Of a DNA stretch of 64,000 nucleotides, positions 10,781 to 23,960 are shown piece by piece. Under the pieces are notes generated by a model. It was not told the origin of the DNA. It saw only the letters and a program-made list of their open reading frames with translations, and searched no databases. The position numbers and the translations under genes were made by a program. The stretch lies in contig OZ020254.1 of assembly GCA_963971285.1 (NCBI GenBank), positions 14,290,932 to 14,354,931 on the forward strand, written 5' to 3'. Source of the DNA: Astropecten irregularis (Eukaryota > Echinodermata > Asteroidea > Paxillosida > Astropectinidae). Every line of letters starts with the position of its first letter. Position 1 is the stretch's first letter.

Positions 10781-11569
10781 TCAAATGTAATAAACGGTTT
10801 GCTTCTCATGTTGTAACCCTAACAAATGATGGAAAATTAGCATGGTAACATTTTTTTATTTCATTATACAATGTGTATGTATTTGATGCATCTGCATATA
10901 TATTTATGCATCAGTAATGTTTGCATATAGGTATGTTCATAATATACATGCTGGCTGGTATGTGGGTGCATACATACAGTTTTTGTATCAAGTGCATTGT
11001 TGATGACTGTGTACATTGTGGCATAAAGGCATTGTGGGACCAGTCAGCAAGATATGAAATTCTACTGTTGCCCCGGGTTTATAACAACTCCGGGTGAGAA
11101 CGGAACTTGGGGTTAATGAACCCCAGGGTAAGAAAAGTTTAACCCCGGGGCAGCAATTTATATTGTGAAAAGGGCATAAGTGTGGAAGAGTGTGGGTCAT
11201 TCCATCAATATGAGGCATGATTTCTGATTATGTCTTTTGCTACTCAGTTGGATTTCATGGTCTAGATATAAATACCAGATTGGTTTGTGATCTGGTTCTC
11301 TACCTGAAGAACCTACTCCATGTAGCTGAAGCTCTGTAATATCTCAGTTTCACTCCTTTCCCTTGTCAATGCAATGAGAAGTTGGCTGTAGACTCCTTGT
11401 GCCTTGGGCAGTGTGATATGAGACAAGCGTCTTCATTATACCGTTGTCCAAATGTCGTCATGGTTATTGCAAGTTAGGGAGGGACCTGGCCACAAGGTGT
11501 TTCCCAGTTTATCCCCCCCCCCTTATCTTCCCCAAGGTGAAACTGGACAGTAATGAAAACAGTGTGGTC

Positions 11570-11885
11570 TATTACCATTCAGGACCATGTTACTCAGGGC
11601 TCTGGGTTTGAATGCCGTGTGACTCATTGTTTGTGACGTTCCGTGCTCTGTTGTGTTTCATAAAAGGTGGGATACTAGACTAAGGAAGGCCTGGCCGGGC
11701 TGAACAATCGGTCTGTAGAGAGTTACACACCTGTAACTTCATCCGCCTTCCTTTTCATCTTTAAGTCATTTCGTTATTAATGTTCTTTTCATAAATATGT
11801 TTTTGATGTGAAGCGCTGTGATACTTTAGTAATGAGCGCTATATAAATGCCAATATTGTATTGTTGTTGTATTGTATTGTATTAC
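11570..11885 (+). mobile_element. SINE-like element with LINE-type tail
   Basis: A degenerate B box, gggtttgaatgcc (11604-11616), is followed about 200 bases later by gaagcgctgtgat...gagcgctatataaatgcc and an (attgt)n tail ending near 11884. The gcgctatataaatg motif with a simple-repeat tail is a common 3' end of animal LINEs and their partner SINEs. A related end in the opposite orientation is at 32869-32945. The 5' boundary is a guess. Confidence 0.5.
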
Positions 11886-13625
11886 TTGAGAAGGTGTTAG
11901 GGTGAATTGTGGAGCCTATTTTTTTCCGTGAGAGTATAGGTTGTTTTCATGGTGATGTCACCTTTGCTGGCTAGTTCACTCTGAGGAATCAGATTTCAAG
12001 CCAAAATGAAGCCACAAGCTATTCTGTGGGAATCGTTGGCCTAACCCTAAGTCTTCCCAAAATCTATAAGAATCCTTGTTGAGCTTTTTGAACATTTTCT
12101 TTATGAATTTTTAAGATTTTCAATTTACTATGTGCATCTTAAATTATGCAGCAACTCTGAAAGAAAAGCAAGTAAAATTGTTATTCTTTTACTTCGAACG
12201 TATAATGTTGTGAGCGTCTTGTATCATGATATCTTCAAACATAGGCTCTGCCCAATGTGGTATATGCTGGTTCAAAAATGTCATGTTTACTTTTACTTCC
12301 TGTGGCACATCTTAACACATTGTGTAAAATGACGGATAGTTCGGATTGTGAAATGAATAGTGGTGTGAGTCACTTCACACCATTGCATTAAATTTTGTTT
12401 TTCACCAGGGACAAATGATGTATTGTGAACTTTTGGGGGCTGATTGAGTTGAAGCACATTATGTCCCCCCTCTCCCCTCCACCCCCCCCCCCCCCAAAAA
12501 TGAAATAGATATGTAAATTTGTTGTAAGAGAGTCCAGTATGCTTAATAAGAGGAGGAATATTCTTTTGTTTTTAAATAGTTATTTCTTCTTGAATTATCC
12601 CCAGACGTTATCAGGCAGATATTTAATCCCACCTTGGTCTGATCATTGGTAATCTTGGAACATCCATGGTCATATGAAACAGGATCTGTAAGGTGTGTGG
12701 CATGCATAAGACTTACAACTTTGGATTAGCACTGTAATGCTATGCAACCAGGTACTGGCTGGTAATGTACTGTACATGTACAAGTCATGTACAGAGTCAC
12801 ATCTGATTCAAATTGCACGTTCCAGCAATCCATTTCAGGCCTCTGCTGCCACGATCACCCCCAAGCCACTAGTCAGGGCACCAGGCTCATTTGTCATTCC
12901 CGTATGTGTGGCCATATGGTATTGCTCCTTCCCTCTCCTTCCACCCCACTCATTACCCATGAACCAGCATGACTGTAAGGCAATATTTATCAAGCCTCTA
13001 GACATGCACAAGCATGACATCGATTAGATTAAGTCATAATTTCACATTTCAAGAGACATCTTGTCTGCCTGTGTTGCAATATTAACCCCCTCCTACCATC
13101 CCCACCCCCCCCCCCCCCTCCCTGCTGTCTGTGCTTCAGTGACAAGAAGCCGATGTAATGAAGTGACTTGCTTGGGGTGATGGGAAGGGGCAGACTTGTG
13201 ACACTCTGCGATGGTCCTGGTTTACATCGTAGCTTCCGGTGTGCTCTCACTCGGAATGCTAAACACTGCAGCGTGAGATAAATCATTCCAAAATGAACCT
13301 GATGTTGTTTGAATTGGCTAGCTGTAAACCATCCACTGATCGGCTATCTCCTTGAAGATGGCACAACATTGGTAATCCCCTGGACAAATTAACTATTGGA
13401 ATGGTGGTGGGCCATGACGTTTGGGATCCTGGCTGGATCTGTTTTGAATGTTTAACGACCCTGAGATACTAACATTACATGCATGAAATATGCAATGCTT
13501 TATAAATTGGAATTAAAATTTTATCAATTAGTAATAAGAGCATTGCATAGCTGATTTTTCCAGCGGTTCATGTGCGGATGTGGGGATACACAGATGACCT
13601 GTAACAGAAAATGAAACACTGCAAG

Positions 13626-13734
13626 CACCGGCGCACCCAGGATTTTGTCTTGGGGGGGGGGGGGGGCTCAAAGAAAATTTTTCTCCCGCAAAACATTTTG
13701 TGACTCCCCCCCTTCCTCCTCTCCCTTTCCCTCT

Positions 13735-13781
<47 letters not shown>

Positions 13782-13839
13782 CAGGGACCCTCTTGGGGGG
13801 GGGGGGGGGCTTGCCCCCCCCCCCCTGGGTGCGCCACTG
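13626..13839. mobile_element. hAT-type MITE with 8-bp target duplication and G-rich arms
   Basis: The ends are caccggcgcacccagg (13626-13641) and cctgggtgcgccactg (13824-13839). They are complementary except at positions 3 and 4. The flanks carry the exact 8-base duplication actgcaag (13618-13625 and 13840-13847), the size produced by hAT transposases. Inside each TIR is a run of G or C, and the centre has a 40-base T tract. The apparent ORFs through it are low-complexity artefacts. Confidence 0.9.
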
Positions 13840-13884
13840 ACTGCAAGTAGTTTGACGGGTACAGCATAAAGACCTAGAACTTGA

Positions 13885-13960
13885 GAAGTTTAGAGTTAAG
13901 AGGGCCTGACGTTTCAAACCTACCAGATCTTTTTAAAAGGCTAAAGAGAAAGATCCTTTG
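13885..13960 (+). repeat. Dispersed repeat containing TGACGTTTC, copy 1
   Basis: The string gagggcctgacgtttcaaacctaccagatctttttaaaagg resembles gagggcttgacgtttcgatcctagcagggtctttcttaagg at about 16199-16240. Both follow a short gagtttaa-like segment. The two copies share strand. The boundaries were not resolved. Confidence 0.5.
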
Positions 13961-16138
13961 AGAAAGATTCTGCAAGCATATAACTAACTCCAATCATTTG
14001 ATAGGTCATTGTTGTGGTAGATGACCAGTTTGCAGCAGTTCATTACTTGTATCAAGAATGTCTGGGCTGAGATGCCTGCTGAATGCTGTCAATATATTTT
14101 GAGTTCTTGCATTTCAGTTTGAGTGGCCAGCAACTAAGAAGGTCCTATTTCCAACCTGACAGAAGCTGTCTGAAGTCTATGATTAACTGTCAGGTCAAGG
14201 GTTGAGATTTAAAGCAAACTAAAGTATTCCTTGACCGTGAAGGGGTGTTTTGAATTTGGTGTTGGACATACAGAACACGGGATATACTTCCCTTCTCCCA
14301 CCCCCCTCCCCTTAAGACAATTCATTTCTCTTTTCCCATACGCCTTCATCCCACGTGCACACTGCTGCCAAAGTTCAACAGGAAATGAAGTGTTTTCTGA
14401 AGAATTACGCAGTGACAAGCTCAAGGAAACCCCAAATTACTAGGGGACCATTTCCCCAGTGCCTGTTGTTCTACCTGTCGGGGGCAGTGAAATAAAACTC
14501 CGGTATTTCATTCATGTCTCATAGTTCTCTAGCTGGGATATACTCTTTCTTTGTTGGGACAGTAGATAAGTTTTTCTCTTTTACGCTAACTCCTGCATTT
14601 CAGGAGATCCCTTGTAGCTGGTTCCTGCCAGTGTTTGCGTGGGATTCCATATTTTTCAAAGTGAAAACAGCATACACCCTGTTTGTGTTTCCCTATAGCA
14701 GTTGAGATGGAGTGTACAGGTGTAGGCACCTGCCAGTGTTAATGTACACGTAATGCTGTTTTAAAAACTCCATGTCAGTTCAGTCAGCAGCTGTACAAAT
14801 CTGTCAAATTGCACATTTCTAGTTTTGTGATTTCTTTTCCTCATCCAAAAATTGCCCTCCCCCCTAAATGACAAAACCATCGGTATCCCGCAAAAGATTA
14901 TTTCTATAGTGAGTATTATGTATGTATACATGTGTAGTTTGTACAAATGTACATGTAAACACAGCATTCTGTAAAGGGGGACCAACTACATGTACTTTGT
15001 AAATTTAAGATGGCTGCAACCTCTTATTTTTTTGAAAATAATATCCACTTCTTTGTATTGAATCGTTTCCGTGCTGCTCACATATTGTGTATGCCATTTA
15101 ATGACTGAAAGAGCATTTTCACTCGTCTTTTTGAAGCCAAATCATATCCTGACTTGGTGCAATATGACCTACATTTTTATCATGATGCCAATCTCTACGA
15201 GAATGGTGTCCACAGTTATGCCCAGCAACAACACAATATCTTTGTGCTGTAATCCGTAACTCCCTGAACATTTTGACAAGGAAATTTTCTGTAAAAGAAT
15301 TCCCCGTGTGGCAGTATTCCTTGGACTTGGATTCAAGATGGGCAAGGAGGCAGTATTGTCCTGAGTACATCCATCTACTGTACTAACACACTTTGAATGG
15401 ATGTTGAACTCACTGGCTTGCCTATCATTAGATGTAACAGTATGTACATGTAAATAATCTTAATTGTAAAGCCATGTTGCCATGGTGGCATGAGTGGCTC
15501 TCAAACATAAATGGTGAATTTCTTTGGGATATTACTAGCCTGGGACTGCTTGCTGGTGTACTTCCAATTGTTTCATATTCTGAACTAGCAGCGTAGTTGG
15601 TTCCACTGATCTTACTGTTCACATTACACTCCCTAGCCATTGGCAGATCATATGCCCTGACAGGCAATGAATTGTCCGCTTTGTACGTTCCTAATTGGAG
15701 GGTGTGTAATATGTAACAATTAATGAATGAATGCATTGCATTTAATGAGTTACAAATCAAGTTACAAATCTGATGGATTACCCCCCCCCCCCCCCCCCCG
15801 CCTTTTTACCAACAATGCCCTTGGAGGGATTAGAGACTTTCATTCATTAGCAAACAAAGGGAAAGTAGATTAAAGGTAGTTAAGACTGTAGGCCTTTGTA
15901 TACCTTGGGAAATATCCCCCAGAGATTGAGTCAGAGGTCACATTATTATCCCATTATTATCACATAGTGGGTTGCTATGCAACAGAGAGGAGGGGTTTGA
16001 ACATTTTGTAAATTTCCCCTTAAATATTGTATTAGCAACTGCTGGAGACTCAACACCCATGAGAACTGGCCAACAGCAGCCATAATGATTTTTAAGCAAA
16101 ATCTCAGCTTTTTTACAGTAGTTCCAATGCAAATGATA

Positions 16139-16245
16139 AACTGCTACAAACTAAACTAAAATATTGACATGAAATATATAAAATGCTTGGAGTTTAAAAG
16201 GAGGGCTTGACGTTTCGATCCTAGCAGGGTCTTTCTTAAGGGTAC
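16139..16245 (+). repeat. Dispersed repeat containing TGACGTTTC, copy 2
   Basis: The core gagggcttgacgtttcgatcctagcagg pairs with the copy near 13900. Its upstream part (aaactgctacaaac...gaaatatataaaatgctt) also resembles about 60424-60482 (aaactgctgcaaac...gaaatttataaaatgctt), so three partial copies exist in the window. Confidence 0.55.
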
Positions 16246-18576
16246 ATTTAGTTTCATAAGGGCCAGAAATAAAATAAGTTACTTTTTTTAAGTGCAGAGA
16301 AGTCTTTCAGTTTGCTTTTGTCACCAAAAAGTAAGTTTAAGGTTAACAACAACTCCACAGCAAACATACGAGAATCCAGGTATCAGTGTTTGAGTGCACA
16401 CCATCACTTAGCCACTTTACAAAGTGTCAATCATAGACATTTGAACAGAAACAAATTCAAAAATGAGATTTCCTTTGGTTTCAAAATGTTGCTATATGTA
16501 CATGACCAAGCGAAATTATTATCATACATGTATCAAATAACTTCCTTTTTGGACGATTAATAATTTTGTTGTTGTTTCTTTGTTTAAATTTGGGGAAGGG
16601 AATTCTTCCAAGAAGGTGTCCATAGGCCCAAGTCAAGAGGCACAAGGAATAGCATAGTATATAAAATGATTTAAATTTCTGACCATGTGCTTTTAAAGTT
16701 TTGCATGAGAAAGTGAGTTCAGGGGTCTATAAACTCTGGTTTTTGCCTGTGATATTATAAAGTATCACTCCCTCAGGATTCAAGAATGTATCATCGGAAC
16801 CATGACATAGCACTCCACTTCATAGTGCATACATCCGAAATAGAGAGAGACAGGGGATGGTAGGGAGGGGGTGCAAAGTGGGTGAAATGAAGGGAGCTCA
16901 AGGGTGAAACTGGGTGTAGTCAGGGCCACTGCTGTCCTTACAAACGGTATGCTGTTCTTACTTACATAGTCTTTGATATTCAGCATGGTTTAAAAAAAAC
17001 ATGTTGCTTGTTTTCAGAAAAGGTAAACCGTAAACACAAAAACAACAAATGTTTGTAAAATAAAATCGATGTAGGACCTAAACCGATTTTTTTTTTTTTT
17101 TTACATTATTTAACGTCGCAGCACAAAAATAGTGTGGGTTGGGAAACCAGAAGCAGAACTATTATTTTTGGGGCCTTATTGTAGATAATGTAGTCGGTGC
17201 TTATAGAACATGCAATGAGATATTATGCTTACACAATTACAGCAAAGAGCTGGTCATAGCACTAACAGTGTGTATGTGGCATCATCATGACACATGATGC
17301 AGCCTTGGGGTTTTTGATTAGTGAGACTAATTAGTGATCGAGACTTAACGTTGTGATTTGAATTTCCAAACAGATAGTCCTAATGGCAAAACTTGACATG
17401 TAAATGGGGGTGTGTATTAGGAAAAAGCTGTGAAAAGTGACTCCGGAGTAGTAATTTGGTAGCCAGTGCCAACATGCATAGCAGGGTAATAGATGTTACA
17501 TCACAAGACCTTCAAAGGTAATCCAATTGATTAGGCAAATTACACCACATATCAGCAGTGATGGAAACTGTCTTGTGTCACTCTGCGTGTCCATAGTGTG
17601 TTGTGTCATACTGGATGGATTTTAAATGTTCTTTTGAAGTTACCTAATACTTGAAAATGCCTGCATGTAGCTGCACCTGAGTTGCCATATTGGAATTGTT
17701 TTGCTGTTTCATGCTATTTTTCTCTGGAGAGCCATTGATCATAGTATTGCTCTACCTGGGAGGGGACCTACATATGCAGACCAAACATGATGCAAGGGAA
17801 CTAAATAGACTAACTAGTGTAAAACAGGAACAGAGATTATAACCTTCACTGTCCCGAGGCCTTTTTTAAAACTGGGAGACATCCTCTGACCTTCAAAATC
17901 AACCTTATGTTCCATAAAATCTTTCCCCCAAACTACAAAATCAACAAGAACTCCTTTGCTCTGGTAAGTTTGAAGGTTAGTGTAAACTGCCCCAAAGTAT
18001 CAAAATTATCCAAAACCCAACAAATAAGAAGGAACTGCGAGAATTTGAATTAAGACAATGTACTGCTTTTGCAACTTCAGAAAAGTTTGTTCTGTCAATA
18101 TGGACAATATGATGTTGTGTCTCTGCAGGCTTTCTTACGGGATTCAGGAAGATTACATGGGAATAATGCATTCTTTTTAAGATACACATGTACAGTAATA
18201 GCAGCGGTGAGGGGTTAACAAGAAAAATTAGCTGAGTCTCCTAGCGAGATGAGCCAGCACTGCCTTCTTCCGGTTTTTGGATTTAGTCTGTGAATGGTGT
18301 GGCGTCAGGGGAGGACAGTTGTTTATACACAGCCCAACGCAGGGGGATGCTTTTAGTTTGCATGTTAGTGTTGACGTTGTGTACATCAAGTCTTGGTAAA
18401 TGGCGGGAAACTGACTGGAATAAAGGCTTGCAAAAGCAAACTGCAAATGTATAGGCTACACGTGTTTGGGATTTTTAATAATTATGGGTTCATTTTATCT
18501 GATCACTTTGTGTGTGTGTGTGTTGCTGCTTTGATTAAAGAAAGTATTGGGAATGGAGTCTGTCACTGTTGGTTAG

Positions 18577-18953
18577 CAGGGTTCTAGCCACGGTGGGCGG
18601 CGCTGGGCGGGCCAGCCCGGCACTGGAAATTTGCGCCCGGAACTTGGGTCTAAAATAAACTCTGTCGCCCAGCACAAATTTCCGCAGAGTGAATAAAAGT
18701 ATTGCCAATATTGTGAATTTTAATCACATTCCTGAATGAAAGTTGACTCTTTTCTGTTATATTGTACACCTGAAATTCATTGAATATCAGTCCTTAAAAT
18801 GTAGCTTTAGGCCTATACCATTAATTGGCGCTGCTGTCGGAACAGTGAAAATGTTTGCCCTGGACCTTGATCACGTTGCGCTGCATTTTTCTTATCACGG
18901 CTCAACTTCATTTTCTAGAGCCCACCACTAAAATTGGTCTGGCTAGAAGCCTG
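18577..18953. mobile_element. hAT-type non-autonomous element with 8-bp target duplication
   Basis: The TIRs are cagggttctagcca (18577-18590) and tggctagaagcctg (18940-18953), with one mismatch in 14. They are flanked by the exact 8-base duplication ttggttag (18569-18576 and 18954-18961). The 377-bp interior has GC-rich ggtgggcggcgctgggcggg at one end and gagcccaccac at the other. There is no transposase coding. The 8-bp duplication is characteristic of hAT insertion. Confidence 0.88.
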
Positions 18954-19149
18954 TTGGTTAGATGAGTCAGCCATTTTTCATCGGAAGAGTGTAGTAGCAT
19001 GCATTGACTTGTACAGTACTTGCAGTGAATGACTGACCAACCCCTCAGACATGTCAGAAAGTGGAACGCTGCCTGAATCCAGAATGTACAGCAGCTTTTG
19101 TGATCTAAAATACTCCTTCGGGAGTTTCAGGGGTATTTGCCTTTCCGCC

Positions 19150-19575
19150 TTGGCGCCTAGATGCTTATTGCCTTGGTGCCCGTGGTCATTGCCTTAGTGC
19201 CCCTGGTCTTTGTTTTTATGCCCCATGGCCATTGCCTTAGTGCTCACGGTTCATTTCAGTTCAGTTCAGTTCATATTTATTGTCCATATGCAGGCATAGA
19301 AGGAAATTTGCTTGGTTCGCTTTTTCATATTGAAACAAAACTACACAGTTATTTTTAAACAGGAAAAAGTACATTACTATCATTAACTAAAAGAATAAAC
19401 ACGATCAGTACAAAACTATACACGGCCATGGCCATGGTCATTGCCTTGATGCCCCCAAGGGCACTGCATGGATGCCCCTGATCATTGCCTTAGTGCTCAG
19501 GCCATGGTCATTGCCTTGGTGCCCCCAAGGGCACTGCATGGATGCCCCTGATCATTGCCTTGGTGCTCCGGGCTG
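19150..19575 (+). repeat. Degenerate minisatellite of attgcctt.gtgccc units, interrupted by a LINE end
   Basis: Loose repeats of about 28 bases (cattgccttagtgcccctgg) run to 19249. After an insertion they resume as two nearly identical 70-bp units (19431-19500 and 19501-19570). The words resemble the 65-bp array near 9 kb (agtgccccattgc) and a 16-bp series near 39515-39580, which suggests related origin but does not prove it. Confidence 0.8.
19250..19420 (-). mobile_element. 5'-truncated LINE 3' end inserted in the minisatellite
   Basis: On the - strand the sequence reads ...aagcaaatttccttctatg...atggacaataaatatgaactgaactgaactg. The pattern ggacaataaa plus a short tandem tail is typical of L2/CR1-like LINE 3' ends. 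Direct repeats cacgg (19245-19249 and 19421-19425) flank it. Removing the insert restores tgctcacgg|ccatgg, close to the uninterrupted paralogous tgctcaggccatgg at 19494-19507. Confidence 0.75.
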
Positions 19576-20368
19576 GCCTTTCAGACATTTCAGTCTGCTC
19601 ATAAAAAAAAGACTGAACGTTTCCAGTTGAAATATTTTCCAGTCCCCTTAAGAGTAAAGTTGTACAATGCATACATATACAAGTTCTAATCAGTGCATGC
19701 TCTGCAAATGTGTTCTTGGTATTAATACATTGTAGTTAGGATTAGGACTTGAATCTGTGAACATAAGCCATGTTAGAGTGTAAATAGGCTGACAACCGCA
19801 AATGTCAGTGCAAGTTGGTTCAGGATCTACGGAGGCTATTGACTGTGCCCTGGGGAATGCCCCCACCCCCATGCTAGCCAATGACATACATTAAGGGCGT
19901 TGAGTCACCGCACCAGAGGGGGTTGGTTGGGGACTCTCAAGTGGCCCCCGTGCAATCGGTTTAAAACCTGGCATCCCCCCCCCCCTCCCTCTATCTTAAG
20001 TGAAGTGACTCACAGGTAGCTGGCATATTCATGCGAGTTGTCACTTCTTTGGAAGGTTGTTTTTTGGCGCCACACTTGTAAATATGCATGAACGGTGCAT
20101 GTAAGGCCATGCAACGCCATTGGGCCACGATTTGTTGGTGTACACACTGAACATGCCCCATTGTATGTCAATTTGATAATTGAAAATTTTAAGATAATCT
20201 TATTTAGCGTGAATTCAATTTGTGGGCATACATCTCTACATTTAGAGTACATCAGTGTTAATTGAGCAAGTTGGCAGGCAAAATAAAGCTAAATGGAATA
20301 GAAGTTCACTTATTAATGCAAATCGTGCCCATGATTGTGCCATTTTCTTATGACCTCTGATAAGCATG

Positions 20369-20561
20369 CAGAGATGCCACTTTTCAGGTTTTCGCCTGAA
20401 TTCAGGGGTTTTCCTCTGAATGTTGACAAATATATAACACTTGATTTCCTCTGAAACATCTAAAAAACACATTTTTGAAAGGGGGTTACGGTAGTTACAG
20501 GTTTTTCTGGGTCGGGTAAAGGTGTTTCAGGTTTTTTCATGAAATTCTGGTGGCATCACTG
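20369..20561 (+). mobile_element. MITE family C, copy 1, with 6-bp direct repeats
   Basis: The ends are cagagatgccac (20369-20380) and gtggcatcactg (20550-20561), near-complementary. The direct repeat agcatg lies immediately on both sides. The 193-bp element contains cctgaattcagggg and aacacatttttgaaaggggg, both shared with a copy at 48726-48892. Confidence 0.8.
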
Positions 20562-23500
20562 AGCATGGATGTGATGCTTATTTCACTAACGGTGCTTGTA
20601 TACATCTGTCTGAGTATACATGTAAGTCCTTTCTAAATGGACTAATTTCTCATTAGTAGAATATCGATTAACATGATAAAAACTCTATTTATAGAAGATT
20701 GTAAATTAACCTTGCAGTGCCTATGCCACTCATCAATTTTGTTCAATAAAATCTAATTTTTCTCTAAATGGAAGGCACACATGGACACTTACATATGTGA
20801 ATCAGTGAACACTGCCACAAACTGAGTTGTGGGGAACTGGGGATGTAATATTGTAGTACAAAGAATAGACTTGAATTCCCAAGTTTATGCATGTGCCATT
20901 TCTGCACAGCATGTGTGGTTTTATGATACTCCCTGGGCTGTACCGTCTGCTGCCCTCTGTTGTTGAGGGTAGTATGTCTGTAGACAACTAAGACTTGAAA
21001 TGAAGCTTATTATACTGTATGTAGGAACAGGTGGTGTTATGGACATTGCTTGAGTTCTGAATGATATTACTGGGTCAGGGCAACGGGCTCCACCCATTGG
21101 ATGTATGTTATGCCCCCACGTCCTCCCGTTCATCATTCCTCAAATCATAGCAACCATGGCAACACACTTTCTCTTGGAAATATGCTGGGAGGTTTCCTCT
21201 ATATTTCCAGGGCCGAACAAGAGAGGTATGAATTCACATGGGTCATTCTGCAAAATGCGGTCCTGATTTGCATGGTATCGACATATATCTACAAATGGGT
21301 ATTATCATTTCTGATAAGACCTAAGGGTTTGAGTGGTGGAGATAGCAATGAAGAGAGCTGGATATATTTGAATACATGTACATGTAAGTGGGGTTCTGAA
21401 AAGAATGCAAACGGTTAGAAACGAGTGCTCCAGTTTTCTTTTCAGAACCCCTACTGGCTTCAAAAAAGAGTTGAGTATTACATGTTGCTACTCCAAACCT
21501 TCTCCTTGTTATATCAGTCTCTTGTTATCTTGATCAGGTGTGTTGAAGTTAGAGTAAAATTGGTCTCTCTTGAATGGGAGATTACGGCAGTGCTAATCAA
21601 GACTTGTAATACAAGTGATATAGAATGATGCTGGTTTTACTGATGTACATAGCATGGACACCGTATGCAATTTGTGGTTCAGTGGAATGACCTGATGGCC
21701 AAAGGAAGAGCTCTGTCTTCAGGATCAGTAAGATGACTTTCCCTGGGTGTGCCCATCCCCCTATATCACCACAATATCAATCACTGAGCAGAGATGTTGG
21801 ATAACAATAAACATCCACAAATTAATAACGTCCTTTAATAATAAACTTGTTTACTCTCTCCAGTCCATTGGCCAGAGAAAAAACAAAACCATGTATGCAT
21901 TAGAATTAAAAACTTGGATAAATTAAATATTATGTTGTGTAAAAATCCCTGTAAGCCCCTGGATCAATAAATGACTGGCCAGAATGAATACCTTTGAACT
22001 TTGGCCATACAGCCGGTCCACTTTTATGACCGCTCTCACTTTATATCTCTTGGTTATTTGTGAGCATCGGCAATTAAACTTGCCCACTGTTGCCCCTTAT
22101 CCTGATTAATGATTAATTTCACTGAATACAACAATGTAACACATATAGGGTGATGTTCAAAGCATGACCAGCAAGTTAGAGCACCACCTGTACGGTGTCC
22201 ATGTACTGTATATAGCATACTGTATATCAGCATATACATACACTCAGAGTTAAAAAGTGTGAAACCATGTTAGTGTTTACAATTGGAATGTCTTTTATTA
22301 TGCGGAAGATGTCATTTTGATACTGATTCTAATGTGCAAACTTCCAAGCTATTTTTCCTGTCACTTGAAGGCAAGACCTACATAACTTGTGGCAAAACCA
22401 GTTCCTTCTACTGTTGATGACTCCCATTGAAACATTTGGCTGATAGACTCTTGGCTGTACAGATACATAGGAGGGGTACCTGTTCAATAGCTAGGCAACA
22501 ATCAGTGTGGAGAAACCAGCCCCTCACACTGGAAGCAGGTGCACCTAGTTCACATTCAAGTGAATTCAGTCCCCCTCTATTAAACAGTAACAAGACTGAG
22601 ACTATTCATAGTGTACATGTAGGTATATCTAGGATTGGATGGGTATATAATATATACCTGGTCCACAGCAAGACAGTGATGTACATGTATGATCACACCC
22701 ATAATATGCATGTTCAAAGCCTGAAGTGTGCAGGTATTTACAGTGGTGTGGTCTGTAGGTGTACCCTGATCATCATCACATTGAACTCAAGTGACTCCGC
22801 CCCCATCACTGCCTTTTATCAGTAGATTGCACCTGATAATCAGCATTGGAAGAAGGTTCAGTTCAGTCCACACCCACCCAGAGTCCCCCGAGTGTAAGTG
22901 TGCCATAGCAGATGTACCCACATGGGGAAAAGGCAGTGAGTATAGGAGTAGCCAGATGTACCATGCATCTTTGCAAGTAGATAATCGTCTGTTTGGGCTG
23001 TGACGCCTGGCTCATCCAGTCGGGAAGGAGGGGGGCCTGCTATCTTTTGTCTACACTTGGGATAATTTATCCTAATGAATAACGTCCTGAGTGTATCACA
23101 GATGGGAACGTTTCTGTTGTCAGTTTCCAACAGTCAGAGACACGGGCCATCCTTGGGGTTTGTGGGATGGGCTTCATCGGATGGTAAACCCCCCAAAAAA
23201 GTACGGCTCCCCTCTTCATACCCGCTTGTCCCCCTCACCCAACACACAGACTTATACATGTACAGACTCTGGATCCCAAGGCTGCTGGAGATAAGGGGTG
23301 ATTCACCTCCACTGCCCTGGAACCCCCCTCCCATCCTCCCATCCCCCCATCCCAACCAGTTTGTGGCTGTTTATGGCCCCGGCATAATATCAGGCATGAA
23401 ATTAATGCCTCAAATCCTGTTGCCTAAACACTCATAATTGATGCAATCCGGATGTAAATCTACGGGGGATTCTTCGTATCAGAGGTATTGATGGATGAAC

Positions 23501-23926
23501 GGTTCAACTAATAATAATGGACTTTAAGGCTTAAGCACGTCAGCTGTTTTGCAAAATGTATTCATTATAAAAGGGGAAAAAGATGGGTTTATCAATACAT
23601 CAGTGACAAAACACTTGGACCCGCCTTAATTTCTGTCAGGTCAAATGCTTTTGAACTTAAAACGTTTTTTTATTTCTGTATATTCAGAACACTAGTAGTT
23701 TTATACTGAATGTTAGATCTTGTTGCTAGTTGACCTTGCCTTGACATTCAATGGACACTGCAGCATATGTTTGGACGTCTTAAGAAAAATAATTTTGAAC
23801 ATCAATATCTATCACTACATGAGATAAAATAATTTGACACACCCATTTTATTTATTTATTTTTTCAGGACAATTATTTAAACTTTCACTTTCTTTCAATT
23901 CAACTTTCAAAATTTGTGTTCTGAAA

Positions 23927-23960
23927 ATACTTTATATCAGAATTTTCTGATATAAAGTAT
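23927..23960. repeat. Perfect 16-bp hairpin with 2-base loop
   Basis: atactttatatcagaa (23927-23942), two T, then ttctgatataaagtat (23945-23960). The arms are exact complements, so this would extrude as a near-perfect cruciform or fold in RNA. No terminator role is implied in this eukaryotic setting. Confidence 0.85.

Noticed and set aside
12839-12901. Possible extra exon in the 23-kb intron: acceptor catttcag, 63 bases, donor gtatgt, phase 0-0.
   Set aside because: The splice sites and phase would fit the gene, but the product (ASAATITPKPLVRAPG...) is neither acidic nor Lys-rich and has no family resemblance. Kept out without transcript evidence.
13528-13917. ORFs of 129 and 74 codons around the poly-T/poly-G region.
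   Set aside because: Poly-Lys/Gly/Pro or poly-Phe translations of homopolymers inside the hAT-type MITE.
14117-14140. 24-base micro-exon after cttgcatttcag encoding FEWPATKK.
   Set aside because: The donor is weak (gtccta), the exon is very short, and the content is unconvincing.
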